A DNA stretch of 44,078 bases from Actinomadura sp. 7K507 (GTDB lineage: Bacteria; Actinomycetota; Actinomycetes; Streptosporangiales; Streptosporangiaceae), in assembly GCF_004348425.1 (NCBI RefSeq), contig NZ_SMKK01000052.1:1-44078 (forward strand), read 5' to 3'. Below, piece by piece: positions 1 to 7,874 of this stretch. Below the pieces are notes generated by a model that saw nothing but the letters and a program-made list of their open reading frames with translations, was not told the origin of the DNA and did not search any database. The stretch's first letter is position 1, and every line of letters begins with the position of its first letter. A program made the position numbers and the translations under genes.

Positions 1-399
1 GTCCGCGTCCGGCTCACCGGCGGCGACGGCGACGGCTCGACGCGGATCGACTACGACGCGGACGCGGTCGTGGGCGGGATGGTCGGCGGCGTCGGCCAGC
101 GGATGCTCGGCAGCGTCGCCAAGCGGACCGCCGGCGAGTTCTTCGCCGCCGTCGAACGCGACCTCACCGCGCCGCCCGCACCCGCCGCCCCGCAACCCGG
201 ACCCGCCGCGCAAGCCCCGCCCGAGGCTCAGGCCGTCCCCGCCGGGACGGGCACGGTCTACACGGGACGCGCCGCGGCCGCGCCGGACCGGCCGTCGGTC
301 GCCTGGCCGATGGCCGCCGCGTTCGCCTCCGGCGGCGCCGTGGCCCTCACCGGCGTCGCACTCGGGTACGTCCTGGGACGCCGGTCCCGGACCCGCTGA
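1..399 (+). CDS. CoxG/SRPBCC family protein, C-terminal part (5'-truncated by window)
   Basis: The reading frame is open from the first base, so the gene begins upstream of the window. The visible 132 residues contain the typical end of a carbon monoxide dehydrogenase subunit G (CoxG) domain, with a GGMVGGVGQRMLGSVAKR-type stretch followed by an AGEFF motif. An Ala/Pro-rich linker follows (about residues 55-90), then one hydrophobic segment and an Arg-rich tail (RRSRTR). This layout fits a membrane-tethered CoxG protein with a C-terminal anchor. CoxG proteins are linked to maturation or membrane recruitment of molybdenum hydroxylases. Whether coxMSL-like genes lie upstream cannot be seen. The family call rests only on the C-terminal part. 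Confidence 0.75.
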   Translation, partial: VRVRLTGGDGDGSTRIDYDADAVVGGMVGGVGQRMLGSVAKRTAGEFFAAVERDLTAPPAPAAPQPGPAAQAPPEAQAVPAGTGTVYTGRAAAAPDRPSVAWPMAAAFASGGAVALTGVALGYVLGRRSRTR

Positions 400-415
400 C
401 CCGCCTCGGAAACGC

Positions 416-465
416 GGACGGCGGGCGCCCCGGAGCCGAACTCGTCCGGGACCGCCCGCCGTTCC
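416..465. terminator. Bidirectional terminator hairpin
   Basis: Arms ACGGCGGGCG (418-427) and CGCCCGCCGT (453-462) pair perfectly, and a nested CCCGGA (429-434) / TCCGGG (445-450) stem sits inside. The hairpin lies between the converging ends of the CoxG-like gene and the FKBP gene, so it can terminate both. Confidence 0.7.
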
Positions 466-479
466 GGCGCGTCCGGCCG

Positions 480-854
480 CTAGCTGACGGCCATCATGTC
501 GACGACGAAGATGAGGGTCTCGCCCGGCTTGATGGCCGGGCTCGGGCTGCGGTCGCCGTAGGCGAGGTGCGGCGGGATGACGAGCTTGCGGCGCCCGCCG
601 ACCTTCATGCCGACCAGGCCCATGTCCCAGCCCTTGATGACGCGGCCGCTGCCGAGCTCGAAGTCCAGCGTGGAGCCGCGGTTCCAGGACGCGTCGAACT
701 CCTCGCCGGTCGACCACGACACGCCGACGTAGTGCATCGACACGTTCGAGCCCTTGGCGGCCTCGGCGCCGTCGCCCTCGCTGATGTCGGTGATGTCGAG
801 GTACTCGGGCGGCTGGCCGTCGGGAAAGTCGATCTCGGGGCGTTCAAGCGCCAT
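480..854 (-). CDS. FKBP-type peptidyl-prolyl cis-trans isomerase
   Basis: The 124-residue protein is a single FKBP domain without signal peptide, so it is probably a cytosolic prolyl isomerase and folding helper. The FKBP pocket residues are present: HYVG (41-44), F53-D54, the V72-I73-KGW loop ending at W76, Y99 in the PPHLAYG motif, and F116 in the final strand. Its size matches the small single-domain FKBPs of actinobacteria. The ATG start has a GGAG about 8 nt upstream. A TAGGCT -10 box lies at 904-909 on this strand, giving a leader of roughly 40 nt. The gene converges on the CoxG-like gene across a strong hairpin and is transcribed away from hyuA. Confidence 0.93.
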   Translation of the reverse strand: MALERPEIDFPDGQPPEYLDITDISEGDGAEAAKGSNVSMHYVGVSWSTGEEFDASWNRGSTLDFELGSGRVIKGWDMGLVGMKVGGRRKLVIPPHLAYGDRSPSPAIKPGETLIFVVDMMAVS

Positions 855-903
855 GAACGGGCTCCAGCGGTCTCGTGAATGCGTCGGTCGGATGGAACCG
901 CCA

Positions 904-909
904 AGCCTA
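904..909 (-). promoter_or_regulatory. -10 box of the FKBP gene
   Basis: TAGGCT on the minus strand matches the actinobacterial TANNNT -10 consensus, about 50 nt before the FKBP start. No convincing -35 is visible. Confidence 0.45.
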
Positions 910-985
910 GTCCCAACGCGGCCTGACGAAAGAACACCGCGCCCGTTGGCAGATCACGACGGTTTCGCAGGTGGGCGCGGTCCGG

Positions 986-991
986 TAGACC
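986..991 (+). promoter_or_regulatory. -10 box, leaderless hyuA transcript
   Basis: TAGACC ends 7 nt before the ATG of hyuA and no Shine-Dalgarno lies between them. The spacing predicts transcription starting at the start codon. The last base deviates from the consensus T. Confidence 0.45.
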
Positions 992-998
992 CTAGATC

Positions 999-3056
999 AT
1001 GGCGAGGCGGCTGCGGATCGGGATCGACACGGGCGGGACGTTCACCGACGTCGTCGCGCTGGACGAGCACGGCGGGGGCCTGGTCACCACCAAGACGCCC
1101 TCGACGCCCGCCGACCCCGCGGAGGGGTTCGCGGCGGGCGTCGGCAAGGTGCTCGGCCTGCTCGGCGCCGAGCCGAGGGACGTGGCGGCGCTGTCGCACG
1201 GCACGACGGTCGCGACGAACCGGCTCCTGGAGGACCGGATCGACGACCTCGGGTTCGTCACGAACGAGGGCTTCGAGTCCGTCCTGGAGATCGCGCGGCA
1301 GAGCGTCCCGGACGGGTACGGCAACAGCTACTTCTGGGTGAAGCCGCCGCGGATCGTCCCGGTGCACCGGGTGCGGGCGGTCGGCGGGCGGCTCGACCAC
1401 ACCGGCGCGGAGCTGCGCCCGTTCGACGAGGCGTCGGCGGTCGCGGCGGCCCGCTGGTTCCGCGACGCGGGGATCGACGCGATCGGGGTGTGCTTCCTGC
1501 ACTCCTACGCCGACCCGTCGCACGAGCTGGCGATGCGGGACGTCCTGGCGCGCGAGCACCCGGACGCGGTCGTGTCGCTGTCGTGCGAGGTGCTGCGCGA
1601 GTACCGGGAGTACGAGCGGTCGGTGACGACGCTGGTGGACGCCGCCGTCAAACCCGCGATGAACGGCTACCTGGCGCGGATCGCCGAACGCGTCGCGTCC
1701 CGGCTGCTGGTGATGAAGAGCAACGGGGGCGTGCTGTCGGCGGAGGAGGTCGCCCGGCAGCCGATCACGACCGTCCTGTCCGGCCCGGCGGCGGGGGCGC
1801 TGGGCGCGGCGTTCGTCGTCGCGCACCGTGGTCGTGAAACGGGCGGCCATGGCTCGGTGGTCACGCTGGACGGCGGCGGGACGTCCACCGACGTCGCGGT
1901 CGTCCTGGACGGCGAGCCGACCCTCACGACCGAGGGGACGATCGGCCGCCATCCCGTCAAGATCCCGATGATCGACATCGTGACGGTCGGGGCGGGCGGC
2001 GGCTCGGTCGCGTGGCGGTCGCCCGAGGGCGCGCTGAAGGTCGGCCCGCGCAGCGCCGGCGCCGACCCCGGCCCGCTCTGCTACGGGCGCGGCGGCACCG
2101 AGGTCACGGTGACCGACGCGCACGCCGCCCTCGGCCGCATCCCGCCGCACCTGCTCGGCGGCGAGGTGCCCCTGGACGTGGACGCCGCCCGCGCGGGCGT
2201 CGCGGCCCTCGCGCAGGAGCTGGGACTGCCGCCCGAGCGGGCCGCCGCCGGCGTCCTGGAGATCTCGGCGTGGAACCAGGCCAACGCCATCCGGCAGATC
2301 ACGGTGAAGCGCGGCCTGGACGTCCGCGACTACCCGCTGGTCGCGTTCGGCGGCTCCGGCCCGCTGCTCGCGTGCCGCCTGCTCGACATCCTCGGGCTGC
2401 CCGCCGCGGTGATCCCCGAGAACCCCGGCAACCTGTCGGCGTTCGGCCTGCTCACGGTGGACGTGAAGAACGACTACGTCCGGACGCGCGTCGTCCGCGA
2501 CGCCGAACTCGACCCCGCGCTCCTGGACGGCGTCTACGCGGACCTCGAAGGGGAGGCCGCGACCGCCCTCGGACGCGAGGGCTTCACCGGCGACCGGCGC
2601 CGCTTCGCGCGTTCCGCCGACCTGCGGTACTACGGGCAGGCGTTCGAGGTGCGGGTCGCGGCGCCCGCCGGGCCGCCGGACGAGGCGTTCCGCGCCGAGG
2701 TCGTCCGCCGGTTCCACGACGCCCACGAGGCCCTCTACGGCTACTGCTACCGCGACGACCCACGGCATCCGGTCGAATGGGTCAACCTGCGCGTCTCCGG
2801 CATCGGCCCGATCGCCCGCCCGAGCCTGACGGAACGTCCGCACGGCGACGGCGACCCGACGCGCGCCCGGACCGGCACGCGGCCCGTCCACTACGACACC
2901 TGGGGCGACACGGCCGTCTACAGGCGCGAGAAGCTGACCCCCGGCGACACCGTCCAGGGCCCCGCCGTGATCGAGGAGTTCGGCTCGACGCTCCCGCTGC
3001 ATCCCGGCTTCACCGCGAGACTCGACGGCTACGGCAACCTGGTGGTGACCCGATGA
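999..3056 (+). CDS. hyuA: Hydantoinase/oxoprolinase family protein, subunit A (HyuA-like)
   Basis: The 685-residue protein matches the A subunit of the ATP-dependent hydantoinase / 5-oxoprolinase / acetone carboxylase superfamily, which couples ATP hydrolysis to opening or activation of a cyclic amide or ketone. The N-terminal actin-like phosphate loop GIDTGGTFTD is at residues 8-17. A second ATPase motif, DGGGTSTDVAVV, begins near residue 290, preceded by the SGPAAG segment. The C-terminal third ends in an EEFGSTLPLHPG motif typical of HyuA. The stop codon overlaps the start of hyuB in an ATGA, so the two are translationally coupled and form a heteromer in known family members. The substrate (N-methylhydantoin, 5-oxoproline, acetophenone or other) cannot be assigned from sequence. 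Confidence 0.9.
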   Translation: MARRLRIGIDTGGTFTDVVALDEHGGGLVTTKTPSTPADPAEGFAAGVGKVLGLLGAEPRDVAALSHGTTVATNRLLEDRIDDLGFVTNEGFESVLEIARQSVPDGYGNSYFWVKPPRIVPVHRVRAVGGRLDHTGAELRPFDEASAVAAARWFRDAGIDAIGVCFLHSYADPSHELAMRDVLAREHPDAVVSLSCEVLREYREYERSVTTLVDAAVKPAMNGYLARIAERVASRLLVMKSNGGVLSAEEVARQPITTVLSGPAAGALGAAFVVAHRGRETGGHGSVVTLDGGGTSTDVAVVLDGEPTLTTEGTIGRHPVKIPMIDIVTVGAGGGSVAWRSPEGALKVGPRSAGADPGPLCYGRGGTEVTVTDAHAALGRIPPHLLGGEVPLDVDAARAGVAALAQELGLPPERAAAGVLEISAWNQANAIRQITVKRGLDVRDYPLVAFGGSGPLLACRLLDILGLPAAVIPENPGNLSAFGLLTVDVKNDYVRTRVVRDAELDPALLDGVYADLEGEAATALGREGFTGDRRRFARSADLRYYGQAFEVRVAAPAGPPDEAFRAEVVRRFHDAHEALYGYCYRDDPRHPVEWVNLRVSGIGPIARPSLTERPHGDGDPTRARTGTRPVHYDTWGDTAVYRREKLTPGDTVQGPAVIEEFGSTLPLHPGFTARLDGYGNLVVTR

Positions 3057-4909
3057 TCGACCCCATCCTCCTGGAGATCGTCGAGGGCACGCTCGCGTCG
3101 GTGGAACGCGAGGTCGAGACGGCCATCGCCCGGACGGCCCGCTCCCCGATGATCCGGGACGCCCACGACTTCCGCGCGGGCATCCACGACCGCCGCCTCC
3201 GCAAGCTCACCGGCCGCTCCTACTCGGCGCTCGTCCAGCCGATCGCCCGCGACTTCCCCGTGGCGGAGATGCGTCCGGGCGACGTGTTCTTCCACAACGA
3301 CGTGTACCTGTCGGAGGGCGGCATCGGGCACCTGCCCGACCTGTGCGTGACGGTCCCCGTGTTCCACGACGGCGAGGTGGTCGCGTTCGTCCAGGCGTTC
3401 GGCCACCACGACGACATCGGCGGCGCCGTCCCCGGCTCGATGCCGAGCCACGCCCGCAGCGCGTTCGAAGAGGGCCTGATGGTCCCGCCGATCAAACTGT
3501 GGGACCGGGGCGTCCCGAACGAGGCCGCGCTGACCATCATGACCCGCAACTCCCGGATGCCCGACTCCCTGGCCGGCGACCTGGACGCCGAATGCTCCGC
3601 CTGCCTCATGGGCGCCCGCCGCCTCGGCGACCTGTTCGCCCGCTACGGCCGCGCCGGCATCGAGGCGTGCTTCGACGCCGTCATCGACAAGACCACCGAG
3701 ACGTTCCGCCGCGAGCTGCTCTCCAAGATCCCGGACGGGACGTTCGTCTGGGAGGACTACGCCGAGCACGACGGCGTCGACCCGCCCCGCCTGCACGCCC
3801 AGCGCATCACGCTGACCGTCGACAAGGCCGCGGACGTCCCCCTGGTCATCGACTTCGCCGGAACGTCGCCCCAGGCCAAGGGCCCCATCAACCACGCCGG
3901 GGACTACGCGGACGGCGTCTTCCTGAAGAAGTGGCTGGCGCCCGTCCTGCGGAACCTGGCCGACCCCCCCGAACGCGCCGCCGAACTGGACGTGAACGAG
4001 GGCGTGGTTCCGCTCATCGAGATGCGCTTCCCGGAGAAGGGGACCCTCCTCACCCCCGTCTTCCCGGCCCCGACCAACGCCCGGACCTTCGTCATCCTGC
4101 GCCTCCTCGGCGTCCTCGCGGGCGTCCTGGCCAAGGCCACGGGCGGCCGGATGCCCGCCGACCAGGAGACGATCCGCTACACCGGCGTCTACGGCGAGGA
4201 CGACCGCGGCCCGTACCTGATGCGCGAGGTCCTCGGCGGAGGCTCCGGCGGCCGCTACTACGCCGACGGGGAGGACACCATCCACGTCGTGCCCGACTCC
4301 CGCAACATCCCCGCCGAGTTCGCCGAGGCGCGCTGGCCGTTCGTCGTCGAACGCCTCGGCCTGGCCGTCGACTCCGGCGGGCCCGGGGAGCACCGCGGCG
4401 GCCTCGGCTACGACAAGCACCTGCGCATGCTCCGCGACGCCCACTACATGTCGATCGCCGACCGGTCCATCCTGTCCTGCTGGGGCGTCAACGGGGGCCG
4501 CGCGGGACGTCCCTTCCGCGTCGACATCGACGGCGAGGAGATGGAAGGCCTCGTGGACGGCCATCCCGTCAAGGCCGGCCAGATCATCCGCATCCGCACC
4601 ACGGGCGGCGGCGGGTGGGGCGACCCGCTGAACCGCGTCCCGTCCCGCGTGGCCGACGACGTCCGCGACGGCAAGGTCTCTCCCGAAGGCGCCCGAACCG
4701 ACTACGGCGTAGTACTGAACAATGGCCAAGTGGACGAGGAAGCGACCACGACCTTGCGCACACGCCTGCGCGCCGAACGACCCCCCACCCCGTTCTTCGA
4801 CCGGGGCCCCGGCTACCCGGAACTCTCCGGAGGTCTCCGGTCCGCCGGCCTCGACACCCTCGGAGAAGGCACCTCGCGGGCGGTCAGCCGGAACGCCGAT
4901 ACAGAATGA
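3053..4909 (+). CDS. hyuB: Hydantoinase B/oxoprolinase family protein (HyuB-like)
   Basis: This 618-residue protein is the partner B subunit of the hydantoinase/oxoprolinase complex. The family's HND-Y motif is present as HNDVY near residue 81, followed by a QAFGHHDDIGG metal-site-like segment and a Gly-rich C-terminal GGGGWGDPL motif. The ATG start overlaps the hyuA stop (3053-3056). The last ~80 residues after the GGGGWGDP motif are polar and poorly conserved, as in other family members. No transporter or racemase gene flanks the pair, so context does not reveal the substrate. A cyanuric acid amidohydrolase-like ring-opening enzyme occurs about 14 kb downstream; any functional link is speculative. 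Confidence 0.9.
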   Translation: MIDPILLEIVEGTLASVEREVETAIARTARSPMIRDAHDFRAGIHDRRLRKLTGRSYSALVQPIARDFPVAEMRPGDVFFHNDVYLSEGGIGHLPDLCVTVPVFHDGEVVAFVQAFGHHDDIGGAVPGSMPSHARSAFEEGLMVPPIKLWDRGVPNEAALTIMTRNSRMPDSLAGDLDAECSACLMGARRLGDLFARYGRAGIEACFDAVIDKTTETFRRELLSKIPDGTFVWEDYAEHDGVDPPRLHAQRITLTVDKAADVPLVIDFAGTSPQAKGPINHAGDYADGVFLKKWLAPVLRNLADPPERAAELDVNEGVVPLIEMRFPEKGTLLTPVFPAPTNARTFVILRLLGVLAGVLAKATGGRMPADQETIRYTGVYGEDDRGPYLMREVLGGGSGGRYYADGEDTIHVVPDSRNIPAEFAEARWPFVVERLGLAVDSGGPGEHRGGLGYDKHLRMLRDAHYMSIADRSILSCWGVNGGRAGRPFRVDIDGEEMEGLVDGHPVKAGQIIRIRTTGGGGWGDPLNRVPSRVADDVRDGKVSPEGARTDYGVVLNNGQVDEEATTTLRTRLRAERPPTPFFDRGPGYPELSGGLRSAGLDTLGEGTSRAVSRNADTE

Positions 4910-4982
4910 CGGCCGGCCGCCTGCGTTCACGCACCGCGCGGCGAGAGGAGCCGTTCACGCGGTTGCCCGAACGCGTCGATCA

Positions 4983-5720
4983 TCATCGGCGGGACATCCG
5001 TGCACGCCAGGCTTCGGCCTCGTCCGGGCGGTCCGTTTCCGCCATCAGGACGGCCAGCCGTTCCATGGCGCCATCGTGTCCCTTCCCGGCCGCGGCGGTG
5101 AGCCAGGACTCGGCGTCCTGGAGCTCGCCCGCCTCCTGCTTCAGGCGTCCGAGATTGGCCATCCCGTCGACGTTGCCGGTGTCGGCCGCCCGCCGGAACC
5201 AGAGTGCGGCGTCCGCGTGGTCTCCCCGGACGACGTACTGGATGGCCAGGTTGTTCATCGCGATGTCGAGACCGGCCTCGGCCGCGCGCCGGTACCAGCC
5301 CATCGCCTCATCGCGGTGACCGGTACGGCTGAGGCGCGACCCCAGATCGTTCATCGCCGGCGCATGGCCCGCCACGGCGGCCCGGCGATACCACCGCTCC
5401 GCCTCGTCCTCGGGCACGGAACGTCCCAGTTCGTACATCGACCACGGGTCGCCGGTCCGGGCGGCGCGCTCGAGCCACGTCCGGGCGTCGCCGTCGTCGC
5501 CCGCCTCCCAGCCGAGCCACACCATGCATTTGACCGAGGCGAGTTCGCCTTCCTCGGCCGCAGGACGGAAGTGGCGCCTCGCGGCTTCGACCATTCCGAA
5601 CCGGCCCAGCCGCGCACACCACGAGGACGCGGCGTGATCATCGTCCTCGGCCGCCGCCTGCCGCAGCGCGATCTTGGCCGCAGGGCCGATTCCCTCGGAA
5701 AGCCCGTCATCACCGCTCAT
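4983..5720 (-). CDS. Sel1-like / TPR repeat protein
   Basis: The 245-residue protein consists almost entirely of about 36-residue alpha-helical hairpin repeats of the Sel1 type, with recurring A-x-x-W(F/Y)RRAA and G-x-x-x-AM-x-x-LG signatures (for example WYRRAAVAGHAPAMNDLG and WFRRAADTGNVDGMANLG). I count at least five good units plus weaker ones at the N-terminus. No signal peptide or transmembrane segment is visible, so it is probably a cytosolic protein-interaction scaffold. It lies downstream of, and in the same direction as, the RsbW-like ATPase gene, separated by 59 bp containing a small palindrome. Joint transcription is possible but uncertain. Its partner is unknown. Confidence 0.85.
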   Translation of the reverse strand: MSGDDGLSEGIGPAAKIALRQAAAEDDDHAASSWCARLGRFGMVEAARRHFRPAAEEGELASVKCMVWLGWEAGDDGDARTWLERAARTGDPWSMYELGRSVPEDEAERWYRRAAVAGHAPAMNDLGSRLSRTGHRDEAMGWYRRAAEAGLDIAMNNLAIQYVVRGDHADAALWFRRAADTGNVDGMANLGRLKQEAGELQDAESWLTAAAGKGHDGAMERLAVLMAETDRPDEAEAWRARMSRR

Positions 5721-5735
5721 GGCACCAAGCTACTG

Positions 5736-5751
5736 ACGGTGATCACACCGT
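5736..5751. promoter_or_regulatory. Small palindrome between ATPase and Sel1 genes
   Basis: ACGGTG and CACCGT flank the 4-nt loop ATCA, giving a perfect 6-bp inverted repeat just upstream of the Sel1 gene start. It may be an operator for that gene or a weak terminator for the ATPase gene. Confidence 0.3.
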
Positions 5752-5779
5752 GATGCCGGTTTCGCCGGATGTGATCGAT

Positions 5780-6208
5780 TCAAGGGACGATGCGCGCCCA
5801 GACCCATTTGCCCCCGCCAGGGTCGCGGGTCGCGCCGCATGCGGCGGACAGCGCCTTGACGATGTGGAGCCCCCAGCCGCCGTTGTCGTCGAACGCCTGC
5901 TCCGAGAGGTCGAGCTCTTCGAGGGTGAGTTCGGTCATCGGCTTGACGCGCGGGAGTTCGCAGGCGGCGTCCCAGACGGCGATGACGACCCCGTGAGCGT
6001 CCCGGCTGAGCTGGAGACGCAGTTCCTTGTGCCGAGTCTGCTCGCCCGCGTTGGTGACGAGTTCCGAGACGATGAGAAGCGCATTGTCGAGAATGTGAAA
6101 ATAGCCCCATTTGCGGATTCGTGCGTCCACAAGAGTGCGTGCAAGCCCCACTGAGGCCGGTGTGCCCATAAGGGGGATGAGCAGGTCCCCGGTCGCCGTC
6201 ATCACCAT
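5780..6208 (-). CDS. ATP-binding protein, RsbW-like HATPase (anti-sigma-type regulator)
   Basis: The protein belongs to the HATPase_c_2 family of small GHKL ATPases that includes RsbW/SpoIIAB anti-sigma kinases. Visible boxes are the N-box SELVTNAG (residues 48-55), the G1-like VWDAAC (79-84) and the G2 GGWGLHIV (110-117). I chose the ATG at 6208 because AAGGA lies 7 nt upstream; a TTG at 6247 would add 13 residues. It is divergent from an XRE/DUF5753 regulator and a DUF397 protein, a recurrent trio in actinobacteria. No anti-anti-sigma or sigma-B gene is nearby, so its target is probably encoded elsewhere or is not a sigma factor. Confidence 0.85.
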   Translation of the reverse strand: MVMTATGDLLIPLMGTPASVGLARTLVDARIRKWGYFHILDNALLIVSELVTNAGEQTRHKELRLQLSRDAHGVVIAVWDAACELPRVKPMTELTLEELDLSEQAFDDNGGWGLHIVKALSAACGATRDPGGGKWVWARIVP

Positions 6209-6264
6209 CGTCCCGTCCTTGTCCGAGTTTCCGATTTCCTGCGACAAGGATCACCGGGGTTGTC

Positions 6265-6289
6265 TAGCCTTCTGTTGTACCCCCAGAAG
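6265..6289 (+). promoter_or_regulatory. Promoter and inverted repeat upstream of the XRE regulator
   Basis: TAGCCT (6265-6270) is a good -10 box. It overlaps the left arm of an inverted repeat, CTTCTG (6269-6274) and CAGAAG (6284-6289), a likely operator for autoregulation by the adjacent HTH protein. The leader would be about 33 nt with AAGGAGA before the ATG. Confidence 0.5.
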
Positions 6290-6309
6290 TTGAAAACCAA
6301 GGAGACGCG

Positions 6310-7125
6310 ATGTCCCCCGTTCGCGAGCCCTTGGACCCTCGGATCTCCATGTGGCACTTCCTGGCCTTCTTCATGCGTTTCATGCGGGAGAAGGCCGGCC
6401 TGTCGCTCGCCCAGTGCGGCGAGATCATGGGGGCTGCGCGGTCCACTGTTTCCAACTTGGAGGCGGGCAGGCGCCGTCCTCAGGACGATCAAATGCGAAT
6501 GCTGGACCGGCACTACGGGACGGGTCTGCTTTTTCAGCTCATTCTCTGGTTTGCCCGAATGGCCCATGATCCGGATTGGGCGCGTCAGTGCATGGAGTAC
6601 GAGAAGCGATCCACGGCGATCAAGACCTACCACGGGAAGGCGATACCTCGGCCGTTCCAGACCGAGGGGTACATTCGCGCGCTTCTCGAAACGGAGACGA
6701 CCACGGACATCGAGGCCGGGATTGCCATGCGTGTGGAACGGCAGGCCTTGATCTTGGAACGCTCGGACGCGCCCACGCTGTGGGTGCTCGTGGACGAGAG
6801 TGTTCTGGCGTCTCCCATCGGTGGTCCCGAGGTCATGAAGCACCAACTGGAGCACCTGCTCGACATGGCCAGCCACCAGAACGTCATCATGCGGGTCGTG
6901 CCGACTGCGGCTGGCGCTCACCAGGGATTCGACGGGCCGTTCCAGGTGATCTGTCTGGAGGAGCGGGACGTCGCCTACGCCGGTGCCCAACACGGCGGAC
7001 GCTTGATCGAGAGCCCCATCGAGGTGAGGGACTTTTCGACTAGGTTCGAACGTATCGGTGCGAAGGCCCTCCCCGAAGACGCCTCGCGTGCCCTCGTCGA
7101 GCACGACTTGGAGCAGTACTCATGA
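6310..7125 (+). CDS. Helix-turn-helix regulator with DUF5753 domain (Scr1-like)
   Basis: The 271-residue protein has an XRE-type helix-turn-helix at about residues 20-75, with the recognition segment GAARSTVSNLEAGRRRP, and a C-terminal DUF5753 domain from about residue 90 to 265. The PRPFQTEGYIRALL segment and the FDGPFQV...L-ER region are typical of that domain. This architecture is that of Streptomyces Scr1-type regulators, which are encoded with a DUF397 protein and influence antibiotic production and differentiation. The start is ATG with AAGGAGA 5 nt upstream. Its stop overlaps the DUF397 start in an ATGA. Fewer GC-rich third positions than neighbouring genes are seen over the first half, which may hint at horizontal movement. 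Confidence 0.92.
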   Translation: MSPVREPLDPRISMWHFLAFFMRFMREKAGLSLAQCGEIMGAARSTVSNLEAGRRRPQDDQMRMLDRHYGTGLLFQLILWFARMAHDPDWARQCMEYEKRSTAIKTYHGKAIPRPFQTEGYIRALLETETTTDIEAGIAMRVERQALILERSDAPTLWVLVDESVLASPIGGPEVMKHQLEHLLDMASHQNVIMRVVPTAAGAHQGFDGPFQVICLEERDVAYAGAQHGGRLIESPIEVRDFSTRFERIGAKALPEDASRALVEHDLEQYS

Positions 7126-7316
7126 TCGTTCATTGGCGGACGAGCAGTCACAGCGGTGGCACCAATGACCATCAGTGCGTTGAGCTGGGACGACTTGCGC
7201 CGGGCGTTGGGATCGGGATGCGTGACTCGAAGGACCCGGATGGGGGACACCTCACCCTGACCGTGGCCGAGTTCGCCGCGCTGCTGGACGGCATCAAGCG
7301 CCACTCGGAGTCGTAG
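7122..7316 (+). CDS. DUF397 domain protein (Scr2-like partner)
   Basis: The 64-residue protein has the complete DUF397 pattern: an N-terminal W-R-T-S-S-x-S-G motif, a conserved Cys-Val-E in the middle, and the MRDSKDPDGGHLTLT segment followed by an AEFAALLDGI helix. DUF397 proteins are almost always encoded immediately after a DUF5753 XRE regulator, as here with a 4-nt ATGA overlap, and are thought to bind or antagonise it in a toxin-antitoxin-like manner. A hairpin 30 bp downstream probably ends the operon. Confidence 0.92.
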   Translation: MIVHWRTSSHSGGTNDHQCVELGRLAPGVGIGMRDSKDPDGGHLTLTVAEFAALLDGIKRHSES

Positions 7317-7346
7317 CCGACTTAGAGGGCAGGCGGCCCAGCGCCC

Positions 7347-7369
7347 CTCCCCGTCCGGCCGGGCGGGAG
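7347..7369 (+). terminator. Hairpin after the XRE-DUF397 operon
   Basis: CCCGTCC (7350-7356) pairs with GGGCGGG (7361-7367), with one G-U pair, around a GGCC loop. It lies 33 bp after the DUF397 stop and has no U-tract, which is common in actinobacteria. Confidence 0.5.
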
Positions 7370-7410
7370 CGTAAGGCGTTCGATCGTGTACTCACCCCCG
7401 GAGGTGCGAT

Positions 7411-7785
7411 GTGGAGTTGGCGTGGTGGCTCCCCGTAGCGGCGGTGCTCGGCATCGTTCTCGGTATCTCGTTCGCTTGCGTTGCCGTCAAGCGTCGAAGG
7501 GGCGAGCGGGAGGCGCGGAATCCGAACTGGAGGGCCGAGCAGCAGGAGGCCCGGCGCGCAGCGGCACTCGATCGGGAGGTCGCCCGGGTGGAGGCCGCAC
7601 GGCGTGAGATGGCCGAGCGGGTGGCGGCCCGGCAGGCGGAGGTCGATCGGGCGGCCGAGCGGCTGGGAGGCGACGCCCGGAAGGCCGCCGAGGAGATGTC
7701 GGCTGAGATCGCGCGCCGGGCCGAGGAGGCGGCGCTCCGGGCCGAGGAGGGCCTGCGTCAGCTCCGCCGCCGTCAGGACGGGTGA
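7411..7785 (+). CDS. Small membrane-anchored coiled-coil protein, unknown function
   Basis: The 124-residue protein has one N-terminal transmembrane helix (about residues 5-27), a short basic stop-transfer stretch (VKRRRGER), and then an uninterrupted Ala/Glu/Arg-rich helix to the C-terminus with heptad-like spacing, predicted to be a coiled coil. The GTG start is supported by GGAGGT (7400-7405) 5 nt upstream. I do not recognise a family; the layout resembles ATP synthase b-subunit-like stalks or DivIVA-like helpers, but only through composition. It stands alone between the DUF397 gene and a convergent kinase gene. Confidence 0.7.
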   Translation: MELAWWLPVAAVLGIVLGISFACVAVKRRRGEREARNPNWRAEQQEARRAAALDREVARVEAARREMAERVAARQAEVDRAAERLGGDARKAAEEMSAEIARRAEEAALRAEEGLRQLRRRQDG

Positions 7786-7874
7786 CGACGGGCGATGTCC
7801 CGGTCCGCCGCGGCCTGACCGGAACTTCGGCGTCGATCGTATGGGTGCGATGAACCTGACGACGCCACCTCGTT

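Noticed and set aside
954..3002. Minus-strand open frame of about 680 codons opposite hyuA
   Set aside because: No start signal or domain; hyuA on the plus strand has complete ATPase motifs.
4957..4977. Imperfect hairpin between hyuB and the convergent Sel1 gene
   Set aside because: The arms pair only with a bulge and short stems; too weak to call a terminator.
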